From assembly GCA_041588495.1 (NCBI GenBank), contig JBFGWM010000034.1, positions 1 through 15,970 on the forward strand: a DNA stretch of 15,970 nt, read 5' to 3'. A program made the translations under genes and the position numbers. Shown piece by piece: positions 6,895 to 13,493 of the stretch (position 1 is the first letter of the stretch; the number at the start of each line of letters is the position of its first letter). The stretch is from JBFGWM01 sp041588495. GTDB lineage: Bacteria; Pseudomonadota; Gammaproteobacteria; Pseudomonadales; JBFGWM01. The notes beneath the pieces were generated by a model. The model saw nothing but the letters and a program-made list of their open reading frames with translations, did not search any database and was not told the origin of the DNA.

Positions 6895-7928
6895 GAATCC
6901 GCTTCCGGTTCATCGAAACAGGCCGAGAAACTGACCAGCTCGGCAAGCTTTTCCCGGGCCAGGCCGCTGCCAATCGCATCCTGGGCCATCGCGACGCCAT
7001 CGGCGAGGTTGTCCGCCAGGCCCGCCGCGTAAATCGCGGCGCCACCGTTCAGGACCAGCATGTCCTGGGCACCGCCACCGTCGCGCCCGAGGGCTCTCCG
7101 GATCATGGCGAGACTTTCTGCGGCATCGGCCACTTTCAACTGCTCGAGGTCGCCCCGCTCGAGTCCGAACTGTTCGGGCGTCAGGGTGTACTCGCTGATC
7201 TCGCCGTCCCGCAGTTCCGCGACGCGGGTTTCCGCCCCGATACTGATCTCGTCCAGGCCATCGGCGGAATGCACCACCAGCACACGGTTGCTGCCGAGGC
7301 GCTGCAGGACTTCGGCCAGCGGCCGCAGCCACTGGTCGGAAAACACGCCGAGCACCTGGTTCTGCGCGCCAGCCGGGTTGGTCAGGGGACCGAGCAGGTT
7401 GAAGATGGTGCGCACCCCGAGTTCGCGACGCGGACCTACGGCATAGCGCATGGCGCTGTGATACCGCGGGGCGAACATGAACCCGACTCCGATCTCGGTC
7501 ACGCAGCGCGCCACCTGCTCGGCGGTGAGATCGAGCTTCACCCCGGCCTCCTCGAGCACGTCCGCGCTGCCGCTGCTGCTGGAGACGGAACGGTTGCCGT
7601 GCTTGGCGACCTTGCCGCCCGCCGCAGCCACCACGAACGCGGAGGCCGTGGATACATTGAAAATCTTCGCCCCGTCGCCACCCGTACCGCAGGTGTCGAC
7701 CAGGTGCGGGTCGCTGACCTCGACACGCCCCGACAGGTTGCGCATGACCTGGGCGGCCCCGGCAATTTCCTCCACGGTCTCGCCCTTGACCCGCAGTCCC
7801 ACCAGGAATCCGCCGATCTGGGCCTGGGTGGCCTGGCCGAGCATGATCTCGTTCATGACCTCGCCCATCTCTTCCGTGGAAAAGCCCCTGCCTTCGCAAA
7901 CCCTGCCGATGGCTTCCTTCATGTCCAT
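6891..7928 (-). CDS. trpD: Anthranilate phosphoribosyltransferase
   Basis: Transfers the phosphoribosyl group of PRPP to anthranilate, the second step of tryptophan synthesis; 345 residues. An N-terminal helical domain (about 1-75) is followed by the glycine-rich PRPP motif GTGGD (81-85), the KHGNRS segment (109-114) that precedes a serine run, and a DGLDE motif that binds magnesium. I chose the ATG at 7928 because AAGGA lies nine bases upstream and the result fits the family length; the frame is open further upstream but that part overlaps trpG and looks unrelated. It starts 13 bases after the trpG stop codon and overlaps trpC by four. Confidence 0.97.
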   Translation of the reverse strand: MDMKEAIGRVCEGRGFSTEEMGEVMNEIMLGQATQAQIGGFLVGLRVKGETVEEIAGAAQVMRNLSGRVEVSDPHLVDTCGTGGDGAKIFNVSTASAFVVAAAGGKVAKHGNRSVSSSSGSADVLEEAGVKLDLTAEQVARCVTEIGVGFMFAPRYHSAMRYAVGPRRELGVRTIFNLLGPLTNPAGAQNQVLGVFSDQWLRPLAEVLQRLGSNRVLVVHSADGLDEISIGAETRVAELRDGEISEYTLTPEQFGLERGDLEQLKVADAAESLAMIRRALGRDGGGAQDMLVLNGGAAIYAAGLADNLADGVAMAQDAIGSGLAREKLAELVSFSACFDEPEADS

Positions 7929-7941
7929 GCTGGGAGGTCCT

Positions 7942-8520
7942 TCAAAGTTCGATGAAATTCCTGAGTAACTGGTGGCCGTGTTCGGAAAGGATCGATTCCG
8001 GGTGGAACTGCACCCCTTCCACGGCCAGTTCACGGTGGCGCAGGCCCATGATTTCCTCGCGACCGCCATCCTCGGTCACGGTCCAGGCCGAAACCTCGAG
8101 GCAGCCCGGCAGGCTTTCCTGTTCCACGACCAGCGAATGATACCGCGTCGCGACAAACGGTGTCGGCAACCCGGCGAACACGCCGGCGCCGTCATGATGG
8201 ATTTCCGAGGTCTTGCCGTGCATCACCTTCCGCGCGCGCACCACGCGCCCGCCAAACGCCTCGCCGATGGCCTGGTGGCCGAGACAGATACCCAGCAATG
8301 GCACCCTGCCCGCATAGTGGCGGATGAGATCGACGGAGATTCCGGCCTGTGCCGGCGCACAGGGGCCCGGAGAAATGACGATCCGCTCGGGTTGCAGGGC
8401 CTCGACCTCGGCAACGCTCATCTCGTCATTGCGCACGACCTTCACGGCGGCACCGATCTCACCGAGATACTGGACGACGTTCCAGGTGAAGGAATCGTAA
8501 TTGTCGATCATCAGGAGCAT
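7942..8520 (-). CDS. trpG: Anthranilate synthase glutamine amidotransferase component
   Basis: Class I glutamine amidotransferase that supplies ammonia to TrpE, 192 residues and not fused to TrpD. The catalytic triad is clear: C79 in GICLGHQ, with H173 and E175 in FHPES. The start at MLLMIDNYDS matches the conserved family N-terminus. An upstream GTG at 8556 stays in frame but would add 12 unconserved residues. No strong ribosome-binding sequence precedes the ATG. The same protein type can also serve 4-amino-4-deoxychorismate synthase (PabA role); the trpDC context makes the tryptophan role primary. The stretch upstream holds a putative promoter and dyad. Confidence 0.96.
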   Translation of the reverse strand: MLLMIDNYDSFTWNVVQYLGEIGAAVKVVRNDEMSVAEVEALQPERIVISPGPCAPAQAGISVDLIRHYAGRVPLLGICLGHQAIGEAFGGRVVRARKVMHGKTSEIHHDGAGVFAGLPTPFVATRYHSLVVEQESLPGCLEVSAWTVTEDGGREEIMGLRHRELAVEGVQFHPESILSEHGHQLLRNFIEL

Positions 8521-8576
8521 GGAAAGAATTCCGCACGGCCCGGGACCGCGCTCCACGGATTGAACCAGAGGCAGGG

Positions 8577-8605
8577 ATTCTCGCAGATTCCGCGACGGAA
8601 TTCAG
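8577..8605 (-). promoter_or_regulatory. Putative trpG promoter with a dyad in its spacer
   Basis: On the minus strand CTGAAT (8600-8605) and GAGAAT (8577-8582, with TGC before it) are 17 bases apart, a weak sigma70-like pair. Almost the entire spacer is a perfect dyad, ATTCCG-CGA-CGGAAT (8587-8601), the position of a classical repressor operator. Both hexamers are poor matches, so the promoter is tentative; the dyad itself is exact. Confidence 0.3.
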
Positions 8606-8637
8606 TTACCCGAACGTACAATGCGTCGCGCGGGCGC

Positions 8638-10266
8638 TCAAACCGTGAATCGCGCCGTCATGCCCTGCAGTGCCGAAGCGAACTTGGACAGTTCACCACT
8701 TGCCGCGGTGACCTGGTCCATGCTGTTGGAGGACTCCCCGGCAGCCTGGTTGATGCGGCCGATGCGCTCATCGATCTCGCCGGCCACGGCCTCCTGGCGA
8801 CGGATGCTTTCGGCGATGGAAGCCACCCGCTCGCTGATCGCGGTCACCGCGGCGGTGATCTCCTGCAGGGCCCGTCCCGCGGCCTCGGCCTCCTCGACGC
8901 TGGATCCAGCCTGCTTCTGGCTGCGTTCCATGGCATTCATGGCCCGCTCCGAACGCGACTGGAGTTTCTCGATCTGGGTCTGAATCTCCTGGGTGGATGC
9001 CTGTGTGCGGCTGGCAAGGGTGCGCACCTCGTCGGCGACCACCGCAAACCCGCGGCCCTGCTCACCGGCGCGCGCGGCCTCAATCGCCGCATTCAGGGCC
9101 AGCAGGTTGGTCTGCTCGGCGATATCGCGAATCACCTCCAGCACGTTGCCGATGTTGGTGGTGTCGGTGGAAAGTTCCTGCATCACCCCGGTCGCGGCCT
9201 CAACCTCCTCGGCCAGGCTGCGCATCTCGGTGGCCGACCGCAACACGATCTGGCTGCCCTTGGTCGAGGCGGAATCGGCCTCGCGCGCCGCGCTTGCCGC
9301 CTCCTCACCGTTGCGCGCCACCTCCTGTAGGCTGGCCGACATGTCGGATACCGCGGCCGCAACCTGGTCGGTCTCCTTGCGCTGGGTGTGGATGTTCTTG
9401 TTGGTCTGATCACTGATCACCGCGAGTTCCTCGGCGGCCGCGGCCACCGAGTTGGTCGTCGAAGAGACCTCGCGGATCAGGCTGCCGAGTTCCTGCTGGA
9501 TCGCGGCGACACTGGACGCCACCTGGCCCAGCTCGTCACGACGCTGGACGGTCAGTTCACTGGTGAAATCACCGGCCGCGAGACGCTTCAGGTCTCCGGC
9601 CAGGACCCGCGTCGGTTGGGTGATGTTGCGCCGGATGAAAAAGACGTAGAACAGGGAGGCGAGCACCACCGTCAAGCCGATGAGCCCGCCACTGAAGGAA
9701 AGTGACCGGCCGGCGGAGGATATGATGTCCTGGGAACGCTGGGTGGCCTCGCCGCTGATCACCTTGGCGACCTGTTCCAGGATACGCGTCGGCTCGCGGT
9801 CCACGCCGGACACCGCCGCGTCACCCGCGTCAGAATCGTACCCGGAGGACTCGAACGTGGAGTAACCCTTGCGATACGCCTGGCCGAGCGCCTTGTGTTG
9901 CTCCAGGAACTGCTTCAGCAGGCTGGCGGCCTCCGCGTTCGACACACGCTCGCTGAGCGCCGCGCCGGACGCCTGGATACTCTTTTCCACGGCCTGGAAG
10001 CGACCCCAGTATTTCTTCCGCTGCTCGTCATCCTTGCCGCGCAACAGGACGTTTTTCCATTCCTGCACCTGTTTCTTGAAATCCGCGGTCAGGGTCAGCA
10101 CCTCGCGCTCGCGGGCGATCTCGCCCTCGAGCAGTCCATCGTAACTGTGAATGGCCGACCAGGCGTTCAGTCCCCCGTTGAGCACGCCGGCAAGAATGAC
10201 GCTCACCGCGATCAGGAAAATGGCCAGGATCCGGTTGAGAAGGCTGCGGAAATACCAGTGCATCAT
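8638..10266 (-). CDS. Methyl-accepting chemotaxis protein between trpE and trpG
   Basis: Inner-membrane chemoreceptor of 542 residues that would control the CheA kinase through CheW. The order is membrane segment 1 (about 13-33), a helical periplasmic sensor (about 34-188), membrane segment 2 (about 191-211), a HAMP domain (about 212-265), and a long cytoplasmic coiled coil with the conserved hairpin tip around 378-415 (EQTNLLALNAAIEAARAGE). The C-terminus ends TARFTV with no CheR-tethering pentapeptide. GGAG six bases before the first ATG supports the start. It is transcribed with the trp genes but has no metabolic link to them. The periplasmic part shows no signature that names a ligand. 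No che gene is in the window. Confidence 0.93.
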   Translation of the reverse strand: MMHWYFRSLLNRILAIFLIAVSVILAGVLNGGLNAWSAIHSYDGLLEGEIAREREVLTLTADFKKQVQEWKNVLLRGKDDEQRKKYWGRFQAVEKSIQASGAALSERVSNAEAASLLKQFLEQHKALGQAYRKGYSTFESSGYDSDAGDAAVSGVDREPTRILEQVAKVISGEATQRSQDIISSAGRSLSFSGGLIGLTVVLASLFYVFFIRRNITQPTRVLAGDLKRLAAGDFTSELTVQRRDELGQVASSVAAIQQELGSLIREVSSTTNSVAAAAEELAVISDQTNKNIHTQRKETDQVAAAVSDMSASLQEVARNGEEAASAAREADSASTKGSQIVLRSATEMRSLAEEVEAATGVMQELSTDTTNIGNVLEVIRDIAEQTNLLALNAAIEAARAGEQGRGFAVVADEVRTLASRTQASTQEIQTQIEKLQSRSERAMNAMERSQKQAGSSVEEAEAAGRALQEITAAVTAISERVASIAESIRRQEAVAGEIDERIGRINQAAGESSNSMDQVTAASGELSKFASALQGMTARFTV

Positions 10267-10336
10267 GACGGACTCCAGGGACGCCCTGACCCGGGGCGCG
10301 TTGTCTCAAGTGGATCACCTAAGCATAGCTTCGCCG

Positions 10337-10350
10337 ACGCACTGGTGCGT
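10337..10350. repeat. 14-bp dyad upstream of the chemoreceptor gene
   Basis: ACGCAC-TG-GTGCGT is a perfect inverted repeat 70 bases upstream of the chemoreceptor start. A weak -10-like TATGCT (10322-10327, minus strand) stands 17 bases from its near arm, so the dyad would overlap the -35 position. Could be an operator; the promoter is not convincing. Confidence 0.35.
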
Positions 10351-10356
10351 GATTCC

Positions 10357-10384
10357 GGGCGGGGGAATGCGGGTTCGCGGGGGG
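10357..10384 (+). other. G-quadruplex motif just downstream of the trpE stop codon
   Basis: Four G-tracts of 3, 5, 3 and 6 bases are separated by loops of 1, 5 and 5 bases, satisfying the usual G3+N1-7 rule. The G-rich strand is the plus strand, the template for the trpE and chemoreceptor transcripts. The motif begins one base past the trpE stop codon. Confidence 0.6.
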
Positions 10385-10385
10385 A

Positions 10386-11900
10386 TTATCCCTTGCGGCG
10401 CACCCCGGGCATGCGGTCCACCCCCGCCTGGGCCATCTCCACGGCCCGGAACACGGCGCGGCCCTTGTTCAGGGTCTCCTCCCACTCGTTGCGCGGCACC
10501 GAATCGGCAACGATCCCGGCACCAGCCTGCAGGTAGAGCCGTCCGCCCTGGACCACCGCCGTACGGATCGCGATCGCCGTATCCAGGTTGCCGTTCCAGG
10601 CCAGGTAGCCGACCGCACCCCCATAGATACCGCGTTTCACCGGCTCAAGCTCATCGATGATCTCCATGGCGCGGATCTTCGGCGCACCACTGAGGGTTCC
10701 GGCCGGCAGGGTGGCGCGCAGGGCATCCATCGCGGTACAGCCCTCCTTCATTTGCCCGGTGACATTGGACACGATATGCATGACGTGGGAGTAACGCTCG
10801 ATGACCATCTTCTCGGTGAGTTCCACGCTACCGGTGCATGCAACACGGCCGACGTCGTTGCGACCGAGGTCGATGAGCATCAGGTGCTCGGCGATTTCCT
10901 TGGGATCGGCGAGCAGTTCGGCCTCCAGGGCGCGGTCCGCCTCGTCGTCCGCGCCGCGGGGGCGGGTACCGGCGATGGGGCGCACGGTGATCTCGCCGCG
11001 CTCCGCGCGGACCAGGATCTCCGGCGAGGAACCGATGATCTGGAACCCGCCCATGTCCACGAAAAACATGTAGGGGGACGGGTTCAGGCAGCGCAGGGCG
11101 CGGTACAGGTCGATCGGCGGCAGGTCATAGGGGGCGGACATCCTTTGCGAGATGACCACCTGCATGACGTCGCCGTCGAGAATGTATTCCTTGATGCGCT
11201 CCACCGCCGCCTCGAAGGCCTCCTGTCCGAACTCGGTCTGGAGGCCGCCACGGGCCGCCCCCCCATCCGGCACAACGACGTTCTCCGCGGAACCACCCGA
11301 AAGGGATTCCTCGCGAATCGCGCGGAACCACCCGTCGAGCCGCTCAACCGCCGCATCATAGGCATCCGGCTCGGCAGGGTCGGCATGGGTGAGCAGGGTC
11401 ATCTTGCCGAGCAGGTTGTCGAAAACCACCAAATCCTCGGACAGCAGCAACTGCACGTCCGGGTTGCCCAGTGCGTCCGGCGGCGCGCAACCGTCCAGGC
11501 GCGGCTCGACCAGGCGCACCGTGTCGTAGGCGAAATACCCCACGAGACCACCCGTGAACCGCGGCAGTTCATCGAGTTCCGGAACCCGGTAGCGGGCCTG
11601 GAACGACTCGATGAAGGCCAGCGGGTCGGCGTCCTCGTGCCGCTCCACGACCTTGCCATCGTGAACCACCTCGGTGGCGTGTCCGGTAACCCTCAGCAGG
11701 GTCCGGCAGGGCAGCCCGATGATCGAGTAGCGTCCCCATTTCTCGCCGCCATGCACCGACTCGAGCAGGTACGAGTTCGGGCCGCTCGCCACCTTGAAGT
11801 AGACGCTCAGCGGCGTGTCGAGATCGGCGAGCACCTCCCGGAACACGGGAATGCGGTTGAAGTTGCGGCTCGCGAGTTGCGCGAATTGTTCAGGGCTCAT
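10386..11900 (-). CDS. trpE: Anthranilate synthase component I
   Basis: Converts chorismate to anthranilate with ammonia from TrpG, the committed step of tryptophan synthesis; 504 residues. The N-terminal regulatory domain carries the LLES motif (45-48), the site where tryptophan inhibits the enzyme, so feedback control is expected. The chorismate-binding domain (about 225-490) shows GTRPRG (311-316), a conserved HLMLIDLGRND segment (339-349), GTLSGAPK (401-408) and the terminal NEWEETLNKG block. The ATG has only a weak ribosome-binding sequence. It follows gph by about 170 bases, unusually wide here, leaving room for its own control region. Downstream, trpG is displaced by a chemoreceptor gene. 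Confidence 0.97.
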   Translation of the reverse strand: MSPEQFAQLASRNFNRIPVFREVLADLDTPLSVYFKVASGPNSYLLESVHGGEKWGRYSIIGLPCRTLLRVTGHATEVVHDGKVVERHEDADPLAFIESFQARYRVPELDELPRFTGGLVGYFAYDTVRLVEPRLDGCAPPDALGNPDVQLLLSEDLVVFDNLLGKMTLLTHADPAEPDAYDAAVERLDGWFRAIREESLSGGSAENVVVPDGGAARGGLQTEFGQEAFEAAVERIKEYILDGDVMQVVISQRMSAPYDLPPIDLYRALRCLNPSPYMFFVDMGGFQIIGSSPEILVRAERGEITVRPIAGTRPRGADDEADRALEAELLADPKEIAEHLMLIDLGRNDVGRVACTGSVELTEKMVIERYSHVMHIVSNVTGQMKEGCTAMDALRATLPAGTLSGAPKIRAMEIIDELEPVKRGIYGGAVGYLAWNGNLDTAIAIRTAVVQGGRLYLQAGAGIVADSVPRNEWEETLNKGRAVFRAVEMAQAGVDRMPGVRRKG

Positions 11901-11924
11901 GGCGGGCGACTCGGCAGGTGGATT

Positions 11925-11956
11925 TCCGGTTCCGCGGCGTGCGGACCCCGGCCGGA
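11925..11956 (-). promoter_or_regulatory. Imperfect hairpin in the trpE leader
   Basis: On the minus strand GGTCCGC and GCGGAACC pair with one bulged base around a five-base loop, flanked by TCCGG and CCGGA that can extend the stem. It starts right after the stop codon of a 21-codon ORF and lies about 25 bases before trpE. No T-tract follows, so it is not an obvious intrinsic attenuator. Confidence 0.3.
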
Positions 11957-12022
11957 TCAGGAGGCAGTCGGGGGATTACGCCATCGCAGCGCATTCATCG
12001 GGCAGCGGGTTGAGCCGGACAT
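11957..12022 (-). CDS. Candidate 21-residue leader peptide of trpE
   Basis: An ATG with AGGA nine bases upstream opens a 21-codon frame (MSGSTRCPMNALRWRNPPTAS) containing one tryptophan at residue 14 and ending directly at the hairpin. Trp genes of Pseudomonas putida are reported to be attenuated, which makes a leader plausible. Against it: only one Trp codon, not a tandem pair, and small ORFs arise easily by chance. Confidence 0.25.
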   Translation of the reverse strand: MSGSTRCPMNALRWRNPPTAS

Positions 12023-12072
12023 GACAAGCTTTCCTGACAGTCGCCGAACATGGAGTGGCCAGCAGGGAAAAC

Positions 12073-12750
12073 CTATAACAGGTCCCGGTAGGATGCAATG
12101 ATGCCGTCCGGGTTGGTCGCGGCCACCGGTTCACCGTGGTTGTAACCGAACTCCACGCAGTACACCGGCAGTTCCGCGGCACGCGCGGCATCGACGTCAT
12201 GCCGGGAGTCGCCGATCATCAGGCCCGCTTCCGGCGCGCAGTCGAACCAGGCCAGTGCATGCTGCAGCGGCACCGGGCTCGGTTTCTTCTCGGCGAGGCT
12301 GTCCCCGCCCAGCGCCAGGCCAAAGAACGGCGCGAGTTCCAGTGCCTCGAGCACCTGGGTGGTGAATCGATACGGCTTGTTGGAAACGCAGGCCAGGCGG
12401 ATGCCGGCGTCCGCGAGTTGTCCAAGGAGTTCACGGACCCCCGGGTAGTCCCGCGTATCCACGGCACAGTGGTCGGCGTAGAAATCCTGGAACGCCGCCC
12501 AACCGCGCTCGAAATCCGTATCGGAAACGTATCCGGCCCGATCGCCATGGTCGTCATCGGCGAGCGCACGGCGCACGAGCGCATGCCCGCCGTTACCGAT
12601 CCAGCGTTCCACCTTGGCCAGGCCCGCGGGCTCACGACCCAGGCTCTCCAGCATGCGGTCCACCGACCAGGCAAGATCAGGCAGGCTGTCCACCAACGTG
12701 CCGTCCAGGTCGAAAATAACGACCTGCCGCGAGAAGAGGAATTCACGCAT
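12073..12750 (-). CDS. gph: Phosphoglycolate phosphatase (HAD family)
   Basis: Hydrolyses 2-phosphoglycolate to glycolate; the substrate comes from RuBisCO oxygenation or from DNA repair. Length is 225 residues. HAD motifs are complete: DLDGT with nucleophile D14 and D16, S123-N124 in VSNKP, lysines 155-156, and GDSRHD with D181 and D185. The helical cap lies at about 20-95. I chose the ATG at 12750; a TTG at 12762 overlapping the rpe stop would add four residues. It follows rpe with almost no gap, the common rpe-gph-trpE order of gammaproteobacteria. HAD paralogues are hard to tell apart; the context supports Gph. Confidence 0.92.
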   Translation of the reverse strand: MREFLFSRQVVIFDLDGTLVDSLPDLAWSVDRMLESLGREPAGLAKVERWIGNGGHALVRRALADDDHGDRAGYVSDTDFERGWAAFQDFYADHCAVDTRDYPGVRELLGQLADAGIRLACVSNKPYRFTTQVLEALELAPFFGLALGGDSLAEKKPSPVPLQHALAWFDCAPEAGLMIGDSRHDVDAARAAELPVYCVEFGYNHGEPVAATNPDGIIASYRDLL

Positions 12751-12758
12751 TGCAGGGC

Positions 12759-13433
12759 TCAATTTGCCGCGAGTTCGGAACGCATGCGCGCGATGGTCTC
12801 GGCATAGTCGCGCGAATTGAAAATCGCCGAGCCGGCCACGAAGGTGTCCGCACCCGCCGCGGCCACCGCCCCGATGTTATCTACACCGATCCCGCCATCG
12901 ACCTCGAGGCGGATATCCTGGCCCGAAGCATCGATGATGCGGCGCGCCTCCCGCACCTTGTCGAGCACGCCGGGAATGAATTTCTGGCCGCCGAAGCCCG
13001 GGTTCACCGACATCAGCAATATGATATCCACCTTGTCGAGCACCCATTGCAGGCAGTCCAGCGGAGCCGCCGGGTTGAACACCAGGCCGGCGCGGCAACC
13101 CCCGTCGCGGATCTGCTGCAGGGCGCGGTCCACGTGCGGCGTCGCGTCGGGATGAAAGGTGATCCACGATGCACCGGCGTCAATGAAATTGCCGATCATG
13201 CGATCCACCGGCGTCACCATCAGGTGTACGTCGATGGTGGCCTCGATACCGGCCTCGCGCAGCGCCCGGCACACCATCGGCCCGATGGTCAGGTTGGGCA
13301 CGTAATGGTTGTCCATCACGTCGAAATGAATGACGTCAGCGCCGGCGCGCAGGACCGATTCGACCTCCTCTCCGAGCCGGGCAAAGTCGGCGGAAAGAAT
13401 GGAGGGCGCAATAAGCGGGGAATTTTGTGCCAT
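12759..13433 (-). CDS. rpe: Ribulose-phosphate 3-epimerase
   Basis: Interconverts ribulose-5-phosphate and xylulose-5-phosphate in the pentose phosphate pathway and, if present, the Calvin cycle. The 224 residues fit the family exactly when started at MAQNSPLIAP (13433); the open frame continues upstream but that part overlaps the divergent gene and resembles nothing. TIM-barrel active-site residues are H36 and D38 in HFDVMD, H70 in DVHLMV, and D179 in EVDGGI, which together bind the metal; D38 and D179 are the acid/base pair. The MSVNPGFGGQ loop is intact. It is the first gene of the rpe-gph-trpE unit and has a recognisable promoter. Confidence 0.96.
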   Translation of the reverse strand: MAQNSPLIAPSILSADFARLGEEVESVLRAGADVIHFDVMDNHYVPNLTIGPMVCRALREAGIEATIDVHLMVTPVDRMIGNFIDAGASWITFHPDATPHVDRALQQIRDGGCRAGLVFNPAAPLDCLQWVLDKVDIILLMSVNPGFGGQKFIPGVLDKVREARRIIDASGQDIRLEVDGGIGVDNIGAVAAAGADTFVAGSAIFNSRDYAETIARMRSELAAN

Positions 13434-13464
13434 GTTTATGCTTGTCTCAGGAAAACCTCGGCGT

Positions 13465-13493
13465 ATTGTATCCGACCCATGAAGGCCTTTCAG
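13465..13493 (-). promoter_or_regulatory. Sigma70 promoter of rpe
   Basis: CTGAAA (13488-13493, four of six) and TACAAT (13465-13470, five of six) are separated by exactly 17 bases on the minus strand. Transcription would begin near 13458, giving a leader of about 25 bases. The -35 box lies within the first codons of the divergent DUF3530 gene. Confidence 0.6.

Noticed and set aside
7929..8069. N-terminal extension of trpD
   Set aside because: The in-frame extension overlaps trpG in another frame and has no similarity to the family; the start at 7928 has a ribosome-binding sequence.
8521..8637. Leader peptide for trpG with two in-frame Trp codons (TGG-N9-TGG)
   Set aside because: The frame has no plausible ATG or GTG start with a ribosome-binding sequence and runs into the trpG start region; no terminator-like hairpin with a T-tract follows.
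7972..9330. Plus-strand open frame of 452 codons opposite trpG and the chemoreceptor
   Set aside because: It spans two well-supported minus-strand genes and the gap between them, with low-complexity composition and no family resemblance.
10752..12101. Plus-strand open frame of 449 codons opposite trpE
   Set aside because: Antisense to a complete trpE with conserved active-site blocks; rich in His, Arg and Gln as expected of a shadow frame.
12073..13433. rpe and gph read as part of a Calvin-cycle cluster with prk
   Set aside because: rpe-gph-trpE is a general gammaproteobacterial order also found in non-autotrophs; no RuBisCO or other cbb gene is present, so proximity to prk is not evidence.
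12750..13478. Upstream extension of the DUF3530 frame through rpe
   Set aside because: It is antisense to rpe; the internal ATG at 13479 gives a proper signal peptide, so the extension is not translated.
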